From: Actinoplanes flavus
Lineage (GTDB): Bacteria > Actinomycetota > Actinomycetes > Mycobacteriales > Micromonosporaceae
Reading direction: 5' to 3'
NCBI RefSeq assembly: GCF_017592555.1
Contig: NZ_JAGFNS010000001.1
Coordinates: forward strand, 608,819-672,595
DNA length: 63,777 nt
A model generated the notes under the pieces. It did not search any database. It was not told the DNA's origin and worked only from the letters and a program-made list of their open reading frames with translations. Shown one piece after another: positions 43,895-58,800 of this stretch. The translations under genes and the position numbers were made by a program. Position 1 is the stretch's first letter; every line of letters begins with the position of its first letter.

Positions 43895-44220
43895 TTCTCG
43901 TCGCCATCGCCGCGCCGGTCGTCACTCAGCGTCTTCACCGCTTCCGCCACCGACTCCGGTGTCAGATGCAGCGCGAACGGTGTGACCTCGAAGAACTTCA
44001 TCGCCTTGCCATCCGCGGACAGCTCGAGGCTCCCCTCGATGAGGCCCGCGGCCTCCAGCCGGGCGAGGTGCATGTGCAGGAGCGGCCGGCTCATGCCCAG
44101 GCGCCCCGCCAACCGGCTGACGTAGTCACGTTCGACGGAGAGCATCCCGACGATCCTGAGACGGTGCTGATTGCTCAGCGCCGTCAGCATTTTCAGCAGG
44201 TCGTCCCCTGTGACATCCAT
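43891..44220 (-). CDS. ArsR-like winged-helix regulator
   Basis: This 109-residue wHTH protein reads LLKMLTALSNQHRLRIVGMLSVERDYVSRLAGRLGMSRPLLHMHLARLEAAGLIEG, the ArsR/HTH_20 fold. DGKAMKFFEVTPFALHLTPESV makes the wing and C-terminal part. No obvious metal-binding Cys pair is present, so it is not a classical arsenic sensor. ATG 44220 has GAGG 8 nt upstream; ATG 44235 is an alternative. An array of TGTCA half-sites lies directly upstream. It overlaps the small membrane protein. Confidence 0.88.
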   Translation of the reverse strand: MDVTGDDLLKMLTALSNQHRLRIVGMLSVERDYVSRLAGRLGMSRPLLHMHLARLEAAGLIEGSLELSADGKAMKFFEVTPFALHLTPESVAEAVKTLSDDRRGDGDEK

Positions 44221-44273
44221 CCGCGTGAACCTCATTTCCGGCGCATGGAGAGCCTTTCACACGCGCGGAGAGG

Positions 44274-44314
44274 TGTCAACGGGACATGACAGGTGTCAGC
44301 AAATTCTGTCATGT
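44274..44314 (-). promoter_or_regulatory. Operator-like array of TGTCA half-sites before the ArsR-like gene
   Basis: ACATGACAG (44284-44292) and CTGTCATGT (44306-44314) are perfect 9-bp inverted arms 13 bp apart. TGTCA/TGACA half-sites occur at 44274-44278, 44287-44291, 44294-44298 and 44307-44311. They fill the gap between the NRPS stop and the regulator start. A likely autoregulatory operator; the hairpin could also terminate the NRPS transcript. Confidence 0.6.
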
Positions 44315-44316
44315 GA

Positions 44317-49982
<5,666 letters not shown>

Positions 49983-49986
<4 letters not shown>

Positions 49987-50183
49987 CGCGAAGCCTCCCG
50001 CGGGCGCAGATCGGTCCAGTTGCGCTCGACGTAGCGGACGCACTCGTCGCGCGCGGACTCGGCGAGCGCGACGCTCCAGCCGGCCGGCACGGTGACCGTG
50101 GCCGGCCACAGCGAGTGCTGGTCATGCTCGTTGGTGAGCACCAAAAACCGGCCGTCGGCGTCGTCGAAGGGGTTGGCACTCAT
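49983..50183 (-). CDS. MbtH-family NRPS activator
   Basis: This 66-residue MbtH-like protein has the signature [19 protein letters not shown] and a terminal NWTDLRP (consensus WTD[MI]RP). These proteins bind A domains and are required for their adenylation or solubility. ATGA overlaps link it to the thioesterase upstream and the NRPS downstream, so all three are translationally coupled. Confidence 0.96.
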
Positions 50184-50947
50184 GCCGTCACCTCCGCGGC
50201 GAGCTTCTCGGTGATCAGCCGCGCCAGCGCGTCCGGCGCGGTCTCGGTGTAGAAGTGGCCGCCCTGGATGGCGCGGACCTCACATCCGGCGACCGTGTGG
50301 CGGGCCCACTCGGTGGCGTGGTCGACCGTGAAGGACGGGTCGATGTCCCCGGCGATGGCGGTGATCGGGCAGGTCAGCGGGGCGCCCGCGGCGTACCGGT
50401 AGTCGGCGATCAGCCGGAAGTCACCGCGCAGGATCGGCATGGCCAGCTCACGCAGCTCGGCGTCGGCGAGCAGCTGGGCGCCCGCGCCGCCGAGCGAGTC
50501 GACGTAGCGCAGCACCGACGCGTCGTCCGGGAAGGTCAGCGCCCTGCTGTTGTCGTGGTGCGGGGCCCGGCGGGCGGAGGCGAACAGCCGCCGCAGCGCG
50601 TTCGGCCGCCGCGAGCGCAGGCGGCGGGCCGTCTCGAAGGCGACCGTGGCGCCCATGCTGTGGCCGAAGAAGGCGGCCGGGCGGTCGAGGCGCTCCAGCA
50701 TGGCGCCGGTGATCTCGTCGACGAGTTCGGCGAGGGTACGGGGCATCGGCTCGCCGTAACGGTCCTGCCGGCCGGGGTACTGCACCGCGACCAGCTCGAT
50801 GTCGGGCGGGAGCAGCGTGGCCAGCTGATGGAACGAGCTGGCGGCGCCACCCGCGTGCGGGAAACAGAAGAGGGTCAACCGTGCGGCGGGCCGAGGCGCT
50901 ATCACCCGGAAGCAGTCACGCGCCGCTACGTGCTTGGCAACAGTCAT
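50180..50947 (-). CDS. Type II thioesterase
   Basis: This 255-residue alpha/beta-hydrolase of the GrsT/TEII family has FCFPHAGGAASSFHQLA, the nucleophile GHSMGATVAFETARRL (Ser about residue 96), GDIDPSF with the Asp region, and GGHFYTETA with the catalytic His. It removes misprimed acyl or wrong aminoacyl groups from carrier domains. ATG 50947 was chosen because the conserved N terminus starts there; the frame extends to 51016. Confidence 0.94.
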   Translation of the reverse strand: MTVAKHVAARDCFRVIAPRPAARLTLFCFPHAGGAASSFHQLATLLPPDIELVAVQYPGRQDRYGEPMPRTLAELVDEITGAMLERLDRPAAFFGHSMGATVAFETARRLRSRRPNALRRLFASARRAPHHDNSRALTFPDDASVLRYVDSLGGAGAQLLADAELRELAMPILRGDFRLIADYRYAAGAPLTCPITAIAGDIDPSFTVDHATEWARHTVAGCEVRAIQGGHFYTETAPDALARLITEKLAAEVTA

Positions 50948-50985
50948 GAGCGTGCAGACTCTCTGCTCGTGGCCGGAACGGCCGG

Positions 50986-51013
50986 GTCCCGGACGGCGGC
51001 GACCGTCCGGGAC
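50986..51013 (-). terminator. Stem-loop in the leader of the thioesterase gene
   Basis: GTCCCGGACG and CGTCCGGGAC form 10-bp arms with an 8-nt loop, between the lipoprotein stop and the thioesterase start. It may terminate the transporter transcript or act in the leader of the downstream NRPS transcript. Confidence 0.5.
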
Positions 51014-51031
51014 CACACTGTGCCTCGCCTA

Positions 51032-51060
51032 TCTATATTTATTGTGTTTCGGCCGGTCAG
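51032..51060 (-). promoter_or_regulatory. Candidate promoter for thioesterase-MbtH-NRPS
   Basis: Minus-strand CTGACC-N17-TATAGA lies in a strikingly AT-rich patch (AATAAATATAGATA). An AAATATAG core also precedes the starter NRPS gene at 43595-43603. Confidence 0.45.
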
Positions 51061-51689
51061 CTGGTCACGGTGACGTTGCCGCCGCCGGACTTCGCCTTGA
51101 TCTTGTGCGCGGAGCCGGCGACCTCCTGCACCGACACCTCACGGTTGCCGCCGTCGGTGGTGGCGTCCACCTCGTACGCCCCGGCCGGGACCTTGATCTT
51201 GACGTTGCCGCCCGCGCTCGTCGCGTCGACCAAGGGCGCCGCGGCCGAGTACTCCAGGTTCACGTCGCCACCCGCGGTGTCGACCGTGGCGTTCGCGCCG
51301 AGGCCGTTGCCGGTGATGTCCCCACCCGCGGTCTTGATCTGCACGACCGTGCCCTTGGGCAGCTCGATCTTGTAGTTGACGTGGCAGCTGTCGCCGCCGC
51401 AGCCCTTGTCGACCAGCTTGAGCGTGTCGCCGTCGACGCTGTGCGAGGTCTCCGGCTTGGTGTCCGAGTAGTTCAGGTCCTCGGTGACCTTCACCGCGGA
51501 GGTGTCCGAGGCGGTGAGGGTGACGTTGCCGCCGCGGGCGTCCAGCGAGATGGTGCTCACCTTGTCGCTGATGTCGTACGTGTTCCCGGCGCTCTGGTCG
51601 GATCCGCTCGCGTTCGGGTCGCACCCGGCCGCCAGCAGCGCACACATCGCGATCGCCAGCGTGCTCACGCCTGCCTTGGTCATCTTCAT
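51057..51689 (-). CDS. DUF4097-type adhesin-like lipoprotein
   Basis: This 210-residue lipoprotein has a signal peptide with lipobox LLAAGC (Cys about residue 23). It continues as a repetitive parallel beta-structure of DUF4097 type with recurring T[A/S]GG[D/N]V motifs (TAGGDITGN, TAGGDVNLE, SAGGNVKIK, SGGGNVTV). It contains a CGGDSC pair. ATG 51689 overlaps the MMPL stop (ATGA), tying it to the transporter. The role is unknown; perhaps a surface partner of the exporter or a sensor. Confidence 0.85.
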   Translation of the reverse strand: MKMTKAGVSTLAIAMCALLAAGCDPNASGSDQSAGNTYDISDKVSTISLDARGGNVTLTASDTSAVKVTEDLNYSDTKPETSHSVDGDTLKLVDKGCGGDSCHVNYKIELPKGTVVQIKTAGGDITGNGLGANATVDTAGGDVNLEYSAAAPLVDATSAGGNVKIKVPAGAYEVDATTDGGNREVSVQEVAGSAHKIKAKSGGGNVTVTS

Positions 51690-53959
51690 CGGGTTCCTTC
51701 CTCGGTGGCGCCCACCGGGCTGAGGACCTTGACGTCCTCGCCGGGCTCGATCGTGTTCTCAGTGGTCGGCTCGGGCCCGGCGACCGGGGCGGGCCGGCCG
51801 CGCAGGGCCCAGGCCCGGTCGCCGAGCAGCGACAGCGCCGCGGGGAGCAGCACGCCCCGGACGATCGTCGCGTCGATCAGGATGGCGACCGCCATGCCGA
51901 CGCCGAGCATCTTGTACTCGATGCCGGAGAGCGTCGCGAAGATCGCGAACACCGCGATCATGACGACCGCCGCGCTGGTCACCACGCCGGCGCTGCTGCC
52001 GACGCCGTGGACGACCGCGTCCTTGGCGGACTCGCCGCGGGCCCAGCGCTCCCGGACCCGGCTCAGGATGAAGACGTGGTAGTCCATGCTCAGTCCGAAC
52101 AGGATCACGAACATGAACAGCGGCAGCCAGTTGACCACCCCGCCGAAGGAGGAGAAGCCGAGCAGCCCGGCGAAGTCGCCGTTCTGGAAGCCGAGGACCA
52201 CGATGCCGATCGCCGCGCCGATCGCGAGCAGGTTGAGCACCATCGAGACCGCGGCGACCAGCGGCGCCCGGAACGCGATGACCAGCACGATGAACGACAG
52301 GACCAGGACGAAGCCGATCACCCAGATCGTCCGCGTCTCCAGCACCTGGGCGAAGTCGTGCAGGCCGGCGGTGCGGCCGCCCACCGCGTACTCCAGGCCG
52401 GAGGTGTTCGCGAACGCCTGCGGCAGCACGTCCTCGCGCAGGGTGCGCAGCGCCTCGACCGAGGTGTCGTCGGTGCCGCCGCCGGCGAGCGGGACCTTGA
52501 TGCTCAGCACGTCCCCGACCGGGTTGGCCGAGATCTGGTCGCCGAGCAGGTCGCTCGTGGCCGCCTGCCGGCGCAGCTCCTCGACCGCCTGGTCGGCCGC
52601 GCCGGTGGTGGCGCCGGAGCCCCAGACCACGACCTGCGCCGGGTCGGCGCCGCCGGGGAACGCCTGCTGGAGCCGGACACCGGCGTCGACCGCCGGGATG
52701 CTGCGCGGCAGGGAGTCGAGCTGGCCGGGTTCGCTGAGCTTCATGCCGAAGGCCGGAAGGGCCAGCGCCACCAGCGCGATCAGGGCGATGCCGCCGAAGA
52801 CGACCGGGTGGCGGGCCACGCCGCCGGCGATCGCCGACCAGCCGCGGGAGGTGGTCGCCGTGGTGCGGGAACGGCCGAGGAACGGCAGCCGGAGCGCGTC
52901 GACCCGTCGGCCGAGCAGGCTGAGCATCGCCGGCAGCACGGTGACCGAACCGAGGACCGCCAGGCTCACCACGATGATCGTGCCGATGGCCATGCCGTTG
53001 AACGTGTCGATCTGGGCCAGGAAGAGGCCGGCCAGCGACAGCACCACGGTGATGCCGGAGACGACCACGGCGTGCCCCGAGGTCCGGGCGCTGATCTTGA
53101 GGGCTTCGGCCGCGTCCTTGCCGGCGGCCCGTTCCTCCCGCTCACGGCGCAGGTAGAACAGCGAGTAGTCGACGCCGACCGCCATGCCGATCAGCAGCAC
53201 CACCGACGACACCGTGCTGTTGGCCGGGATGACCGTGCCGACCAGGCCGAGGACGCCGAGTCCGGCGAGCACCGCGGTGGCGGCGAGGAACAACGGGACG
53301 GCGGCGGCGATCAGCGCGCCGAAGACGACCACCAGGATGATCAGGGTGACCGGCAGGGAGAGCAGCTCGGCCTGGGCCAGGTCCTCGTCGGCGGCCTTGT
53401 CGACCGCGGAGGTCAGCGAGATGTCACCGGCCATCGCGACGCGGGCGTCCGGGTGGGCGGCCTGAACCGCCTCGACCTCGGTCCTGATCTTCGCGAAGTG
53501 CTTGTCCGCCTCCGCCCCGGGACCCGGGATGGTGAAGCTGACCAGGCCGGACTTCCCGTCCGCGGAGACCAGCACAGCCCGCGTCCGCTCGTTGTCGAGC
53601 GGCGTCACGATCTCGGTGGTGGCGCCGGGCAGGGCCTTGATCCGGTCGCTCAGGTCCTTGGCGGTGCTCTCCAGCTCGGGGCTGCCGAGGAACGCCCGGT
53701 CCCGGCCCGGAGCCTCGATGAGCACGTTCTCGGTGTACGACGAGGTGACCTTCTGCTCGCGGATCATGGTCTGCGCGCGGCCGGCCTCACCGGCGTCGGT
53801 GGTCTTGGCGCCCGATCCCGCCGCGTCGCCGAGCAGCACCGCCACGGCGACCAGGAGGATCCAGCCCACGATGACCTTCTTGGGATGGCGGGCGGACCAG
53901 CCCACCATCCGCTCCAACAGGGGACCCTTCGCCGTCGTCGACGACGCCTTCCGTGACAT
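51686..53959 (-). CDS. MMPL-family (RND) transporter
   Basis: This 757-residue RND-type permease has about 11-12 helices in two halves, each with a large extracytoplasmic loop. MMPL signatures include VGVDYSLFYLRREREERAAG (about residue 267) and FGLSMDYHVFILSRVRERWARG in the second half, whose Asp residues belong to the proton relay. In NRPS clusters such pumps export lipidic or peptidic products or serve self-resistance. It lies between the small coiled-coil gene and the lipoprotein. Confidence 0.95.
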   Translation of the reverse strand: MSRKASSTTAKGPLLERMVGWSARHPKKVIVGWILLVAVAVLLGDAAGSGAKTTDAGEAGRAQTMIREQKVTSSYTENVLIEAPGRDRAFLGSPELESTAKDLSDRIKALPGATTEIVTPLDNERTRAVLVSADGKSGLVSFTIPGPGAEADKHFAKIRTEVEAVQAAHPDARVAMAGDISLTSAVDKAADEDLAQAELLSLPVTLIILVVVFGALIAAAVPLFLAATAVLAGLGVLGLVGTVIPANSTVSSVVLLIGMAVGVDYSLFYLRREREERAAGKDAAEALKISARTSGHAVVVSGITVVLSLAGLFLAQIDTFNGMAIGTIIVVSLAVLGSVTVLPAMLSLLGRRVDALRLPFLGRSRTTATTSRGWSAIAGGVARHPVVFGGIALIALVALALPAFGMKLSEPGQLDSLPRSIPAVDAGVRLQQAFPGGADPAQVVVWGSGATTGAADQAVEELRRQAATSDLLGDQISANPVGDVLSIKVPLAGGGTDDTSVEALRTLREDVLPQAFANTSGLEYAVGGRTAGLHDFAQVLETRTIWVIGFVLVLSFIVLVIAFRAPLVAAVSMVLNLLAIGAAIGIVVLGFQNGDFAGLLGFSSFGGVVNWLPLFMFVILFGLSMDYHVFILSRVRERWARGESAKDAVVHGVGSSAGVVTSAAVVMIAVFAIFATLSGIEYKMLGVGMAVAILIDATIVRGVLLPAALSLLGDRAWALRGRPAPVAGPEPTTENTIEPGEDVKVLSPVGATEEGTR

Positions 53960-53998
53960 GACTGTCCTTCCTGGATCAGGGGAGAGGGGGGAGGGGTT

Positions 53999-54262
53999 TC
54001 ACTTCAGCTCGCGCATCATCTGCTCCATCGAGACCACCGACTCGCGTACGCCGGTCAGCTCGCCGGCCACCCGCTGCCGCAGCTCGTCGTGCTCGAGGAC
54101 CAGCTCGGCGTACCGCTGGCTGAGCTCGCGGTAGTGGTCGTCGTCCCGCTGGGCGACGATGCGGGCCCGCCAGGTGGCGGCGACCTGAGTGATGATCAGG
54201 ACCAGGACCAGGACGATTCCCACCACTGCCAGAACGCTGGTGAGGTCGTTGCCGTAGCTCAT
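53999..54262 (-). CDS. Small membrane protein with cytosolic coiled coil (paralogue 2)
   Basis: This 87-residue protein has one transmembrane helix (VLAVVGIVLVLVLIITQVAATW) followed by a coiled coil (RARIVAQRDDDHYRELSQRYAELVLEHDELRQRV...) and ends MEQMMRELK. It is paralogous to 43610-43894. It is the first gene of the transporter unit, 39 nt before the MMPL gene and about 160 nt downstream of an operator-like promoter. No ArsR partner is adjacent to this copy. Confidence 0.85.
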   Translation of the reverse strand: MSYGNDLTSVLAVVGIVLVLVLIITQVAATWRARIVAQRDDDHYRELSQRYAELVLEHDELRQRVAGELTGVRESVVSMEQMMRELK

Positions 54263-54415
54263 GTGGCCATCCCCTTCTCGCGGCCTGCTGACGTGATCTG
54301 AACCCCGGCCCGGCTTGCCTCGAAGTGATCCTAAGTGGATTTTTCGGGCGGACCGGCCCTGTTCGGGGTGATCAAACGGGATCCAGGGGTACCCCTATCA
54401 GCAGGGCACTTCATG

Positions 54416-54467
54416 TGTAAGAAAAAACTTACAGGAGGGCCGCGGCACCTGTCAAAGAAAACTTACA
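54416..54467 (-). promoter_or_regulatory. Promoter with duplicated operator upstream of the transporter unit
   Basis: TGTAAGAAAAAACTTACA (54416-54433, perfect 6-bp arms) and TGTCAAAGAAAACTTACA (54450-54467) are near-copies 34 bp apart. On the minus strand TTGACA (54450-54455) and TAAGTT (54426-54431) are 18 bp apart, so each operator copy covers one promoter hexamer. This suggests repression of the small gene-MMPL-lipoprotein transcript and perhaps the NRPS genes beyond. Confidence 0.65.
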
Positions 54468-54477
54468 TGTGTTCGTC

Positions 54478-55725
54478 TCACTCGACGGGTGCGCGGCGGA
54501 TCGACGGCACACCGAGCGCCAGAAGGGCCAGCACACCCATGCCGGCGGCGGTGATCAGAGCGGCCACCGACGTTCCGGCGGCGCTCAGCAGGACCCCGCC
54601 GAGCAGCGCGCCGACCGAGTTCAGACCGGATCCGATCAGCGCGAACACACTCGTCACCCGGCCCTGCATGGCGTCCGGAGTGACCCGGATCTGGTAGGTC
54701 GCGGCAGCCACGTTGAGCAGCGCGCCCAGCGCCGCCATGCCGCCCATCAGCGCGCCCAGCCCGGCCGGGAGGGTGGTGACGGCGACCAGGGCGATCAGGA
54801 CGGCCCACAGCGCCAGGACGCCGATCAGGATGGCCTGGACCGGCACCCGCCGCATCACCCGGGCCGCGCCCAGCGCGCCGAGCAGCCCACCCAGACCGCC
54901 GAGCAGGCCGAGCAGGCCGACCATGTACGGCGGGTGCCCGCCCTCCCGGATGATCAGCACCAGGGTCAGGTTGATCACCTGGAACGCCAGGTTGCTGCCG
55001 CCGACCAGCAGGATCGCCGACCGCATGAACCGGTGCCGCCACACCCAAGCGAACCCCTCGGCGATCTCGGTGGTCAGCATCCGCCGTGGCGTGACCCGTT
55101 CGCCCTGGAGGTCACGGCGCACGGTCAGCAGCGTCACGAAGGCGACCAGGTGGGTGACGGTCGCGAAGGCGAACGGCAGCCACCGGAACAGCGAGTACAG
55201 GGCGGTTCCGGCCGGCTGCCCGATCAGGCCGGTGGCCTGGCCGCGGGCCTCGTTCTGGGACAGGGCGGCGCCCAGATGCGTGGGATGCACGACGTGGCGT
55301 ACCGAGGCGCGCTCGGCCAGCCGGTAGACGATCACGGCGGTGCCGTCCAGGAAGGCCACCAGCATGACGTGCGGCAGCCACACCTCGCCGAACAGCAGCG
55401 CCACCACCAGGCTGGCCATGCCGGCGAACCCGACGGCGTCGCAGATCAGCATGGCCCGGCGGCGGTTCCAGCGGTCGACGAGCGCGCCGGCCGGCAGCAC
55501 GAACAGCAGTTGCGGCAGCAGGGTCGCGAACGCCACCAGCGAGGCGTCCGCCGGGGTGCCGCCACCCCACAGGATCATCAGGGGGTACGCGGCGACCGCC
55601 ACCCGGGTGCCGAGCAGCGACGAGCCGGCGCCCACCCAGAGCATCCGGAAGTCCCGGTTACGGCGCAGTGGCGGCACCGGGGCCGGCGCCTCGGCGCCCG
55701 GTGTGAGGTGCGAGGTCGAGGTCAT
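54478..55725 (-). CDS. MFS exporter
   Basis: This 415-residue major-facilitator protein has about 12 helices of the MFS_3 (EntS-like) type. The N-terminal signature is RNRDFRMLWVGAGSSLLGTRV, followed by the DRWNRRRAMLICDA loop between helices 2 and 3. Such permeases export siderophores or peptides. I chose ATG 55725 (MTSTSHLTPG); the longer frame runs into the G/C homopolymer patch. It lies downstream of the giant NRPS, so it could be the last gene of that transcript. Confidence 0.92.
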   Translation of the reverse strand: MTSTSHLTPGAEAPAPVPPLRRNRDFRMLWVGAGSSLLGTRVAVAAYPLMILWGGGTPADASLVAFATLLPQLLFVLPAGALVDRWNRRRAMLICDAVGFAGMASLVVALLFGEVWLPHVMLVAFLDGTAVIVYRLAERASVRHVVHPTHLGAALSQNEARGQATGLIGQPAGTALYSLFRWLPFAFATVTHLVAFVTLLTVRRDLQGERVTPRRMLTTEIAEGFAWVWRHRFMRSAILLVGGSNLAFQVINLTLVLIIREGGHPPYMVGLLGLLGGLGGLLGALGAARVMRRVPVQAILIGVLALWAVLIALVAVTTLPAGLGALMGGMAALGALLNVAAATYQIRVTPDAMQGRVTSVFALIGSGLNSVGALLGGVLLSAAGTSVAALITAAGMGVLALLALGVPSIRRAPVE

Positions 55726-55756
55726 CAGCAGGCTCCGAAAAGGGGAATGGCCGGGC

Positions 55757-55858
55757 GGGGCGGGGGGGGGGGCGGGGCCGCCCGGGGGCGGGGCGGTCCC
55801 TCCGCTGCCCCCCACGGGGGGTGGGGCGGCCCGGCGGGGGGGGCCCCCCCCCCGGCCG
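55757..55858. other. G/C homopolymer patch between the giant NRPS and the exporter
   Basis: Runs of up to about 13 G and blocks of C with almost no A or T cover about 100 bp. It resembles the patch at 35-81. Probably an unresolved or mis-called stretch, so sequence may be missing here. Confidence 0.65.
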
Positions 55859-55869
55859 TGGACGGTGAT

Positions 55870-58800
55870 CTATCGGGAGCGCAGCCGGGCGGCGACGGTC
55901 TTGACGACCTGCTCGCCGGCGTCGCCGTTGGTCATCACGCAGAGCCCGTCACCGGACTTGAGCGCGATCACCGACAGCCCGTGGTAGCCGGTCGGCGTCC
56001 CGCCGTGACCGAACTCGGTCTCGGCGCCCCGGTCGACGACCGTGCCGAGCCCGTACAGGCTGTCCTCGTAGGGGGTGAGCATCAGGGCCGCGGTGTCCCG
56101 CCGGAGCAGGGCCCGCGGGCGGCCCAGGGCGGACCGTCGCAGCTCGATCGCCACCCGGGCCAGGTCGGCCGGCGTGGACCAGAGACCGGCCGCGGCGGCG
56201 TCCGGGCGGACCCGCCAGCCGCCCTCGATCGGCTCCCCGTCGCGGTCGTGGCCGTGCGCGACCGGGCTGCCCGAGCGGGCCGGGTAGTCCTGGTCGAAGC
56301 CGCTGTCCACCATGGTCAGCGGGTCCAGCACCAGCCGGCGCATGAGCCCGTCGAACGGCTCCCCGGTGACGTCGCTCAGGAGCTGCTGCACCACCACGTA
56401 GTGGACGTTGGCCTTGCGGAAGCCGGCGCCGGCCGGCTCGATCCGGGTGACCCCGTCGAGCAGGGCGGTGAGCGAGGGCGCCGGACCGCCCGGGAGGAAA
56501 CCGCCGCCCGGGGTGGACGACAGGCCGGAGCGGTGCGCCAGCAGCTGCCGCAGCGTCACCGGGCCGTCCCCGGCGGGCACCCGCCAGCCGGTCAGGTAGC
56601 GGTTCACGTCCTCGTCGAGGTCGAGCCGGCCCTCGTCGACCAGCCGCAGCACGGCCAGCGCGGTGAGGTGCTTGCTCAGCGAGCCGGCCTGGAACGGCGT
56701 CCGCCCGGTGACCGGGACACCCGCCGCGGCCTGGCCGAACGTCTCCACCTCGACGAGTTCGCCGCCGGCGATGACCGCCACGCTCAGGCCCGGCACGTGG
56801 TGCCGTTCCATGGCGTCGCGCCATTCCTGGCGGGACACCAGGCCGGGCGCGGCCACCTGCGGCGCGGCCTTGGCGGCGGCCTCGGCCGCGATCTGCTCGT
56901 CGACCGCCTCGGCCAGCGCGGCCAGGGTCCGGTGCTGGTACATCATGAACAGCGACAGCGGGAGCCCGCGGCGCTGAGCGGTCGCGACCGCCTTGATCAC
57001 CAGGATGGAGTGGCCGCCGAGGGCCAGGAAGCCGTCGCCGCGGCCGACCCGCTCGACGCCGAGCAGCTCGGTGAAGACCTCGGCGAGGCCGCGTTCGGTC
57101 TCGGTGACCGGCGGCTCGAAGTCGTCCATCGACAGCGTGTGCTCGGGCAGGGCGCGCCGGTCCAGCTTGCCGTTGGCGTTCAGCGGCATGACGTCCAGCT
57201 CGACGAACGCGGCCGGGACCATGTAGTCGGGCAGCCGCTCGTCGCAGAACGCCCGCAGACCGGCGGCGGAGCCGACCACGTACGCGGTCAGCCGGTCGTC
57301 GACCAGCAGCACCCGCGCCTCGGTGACCGCCGGGTGCTCGTTCAGCACCGCCTCGATCTCGCCGATCTCCACCCGGTAGCCACGGATCTTGACCTGGTCG
57401 TCGGAACGGCCCAGGTACTCGACCACCCCGTCACCCCGCCAGCGGACCACGTCACCCGACCGGTACAGCCGGGAGCCGGCCGGACCGTACGGGTCCGGCA
57501 CGAACCGCTGGGCGGTCAGCGTGGGCCGGTCCAGGTAGCCCCGGGCCACGCCCTCGCCGCCGACGAACAGCTCGCCCACCGCCCCGACCGGGACCCGGTT
57601 GAGCCGCTCGTCCAGGACCCGCATCACCATGCCGGGCAGCGGGGCGCCGATCGGCACCACGCCCGTACCGGGGTCGGCGGGCACCCGGTGAATGCAGGTG
57701 CCGACGCTGGCCTCGGTGGGGCCGTACTCGTTGACGATCCGGCCGGACGGCGAGTAGCGGCTCGCCAGCGCGCCGGGCAGCGCCTCGCCGGCGACCACCA
57801 TGACACCCGCCAGGGCGGTGACCCGCTCCGGGCTGAGCTGGTGCGACAGCACCTCCAGGTGTCCGGGGGTGAGCTTGAGGAACGCGTACGGGCCGGCGGC
57901 CTCCAGGCGCGCGCCCAGCTCGGACAGGTCCAGATCCTGCGGCAGCATCTCGACCGGCTGACCGGCCAGCAGCGGCGCCCACACGTTCGGCACCACCAGG
58001 TCGAAGGCGACCGACGAGAAGACCGCGCCACCGGTGCCGCCGCCGATCAGGGAACCGGCCACCGCCAGGTCCCGGACCGCCCAGCCGACGTGGTTCGCGA
58101 GGCCCCGGTGGGAGACCGCCACGCCCTTCGGCTTACCGGTCGAACCGGAGGTGTAGATGACGTAGGCCAACTCGTCCGGGTCGACCTCGACCGGGGTGAA
58201 GGCCACCGGCTCCAGACCCTCGACCCGGACCACCGGAACGTCGGCGGCCCGATCGGCATCGGTGACCAGGGCGGCCGCGCCGTCCAGCATCGACTCCACC
58301 CGGGCCGCCGGGAAGCCGGGGTCGACCGGCACGTAGGCGGCACCGGCGAACCAGACACCCAGCATCGCGGCGTGCAGCCACGGACCCCGGTCGACCAGCA
58401 CACCCACCCGGTCGCCACGGGACACGCCCGCCTCCCGGAGCCGCGCGGCGACCGCGCCGGCCCGGCCGGCCAGGTCGGCGAACGACAGCTCGAAGCCGTC
58501 GCCGCGGACCGCGACCGCCACCGGGGTACGAGCGGCCTGCTCGGCGAAGGACAGCGGCACCGGACGGTCGGTGACCGCGCCCTCGGCCGCCGACTCCCAG
58601 CCGGCGACCGTCTCGGCCTCACCGACCGGCAGGAACACCCGGGTCGCGTCGCCCTCCGGGTCGGCGGCCATCGCCTCCAGCACCGAGCGGTACATCGAGG
58701 CGAGCCGGGAGACGTGCTCGCGGGACAGCAGCTGGAGGTTGCAGCGCAGGTGCAGCAGCCCGGGGCCGGTCGAGATGGACAACCCGAACTCGTTGCTGCT

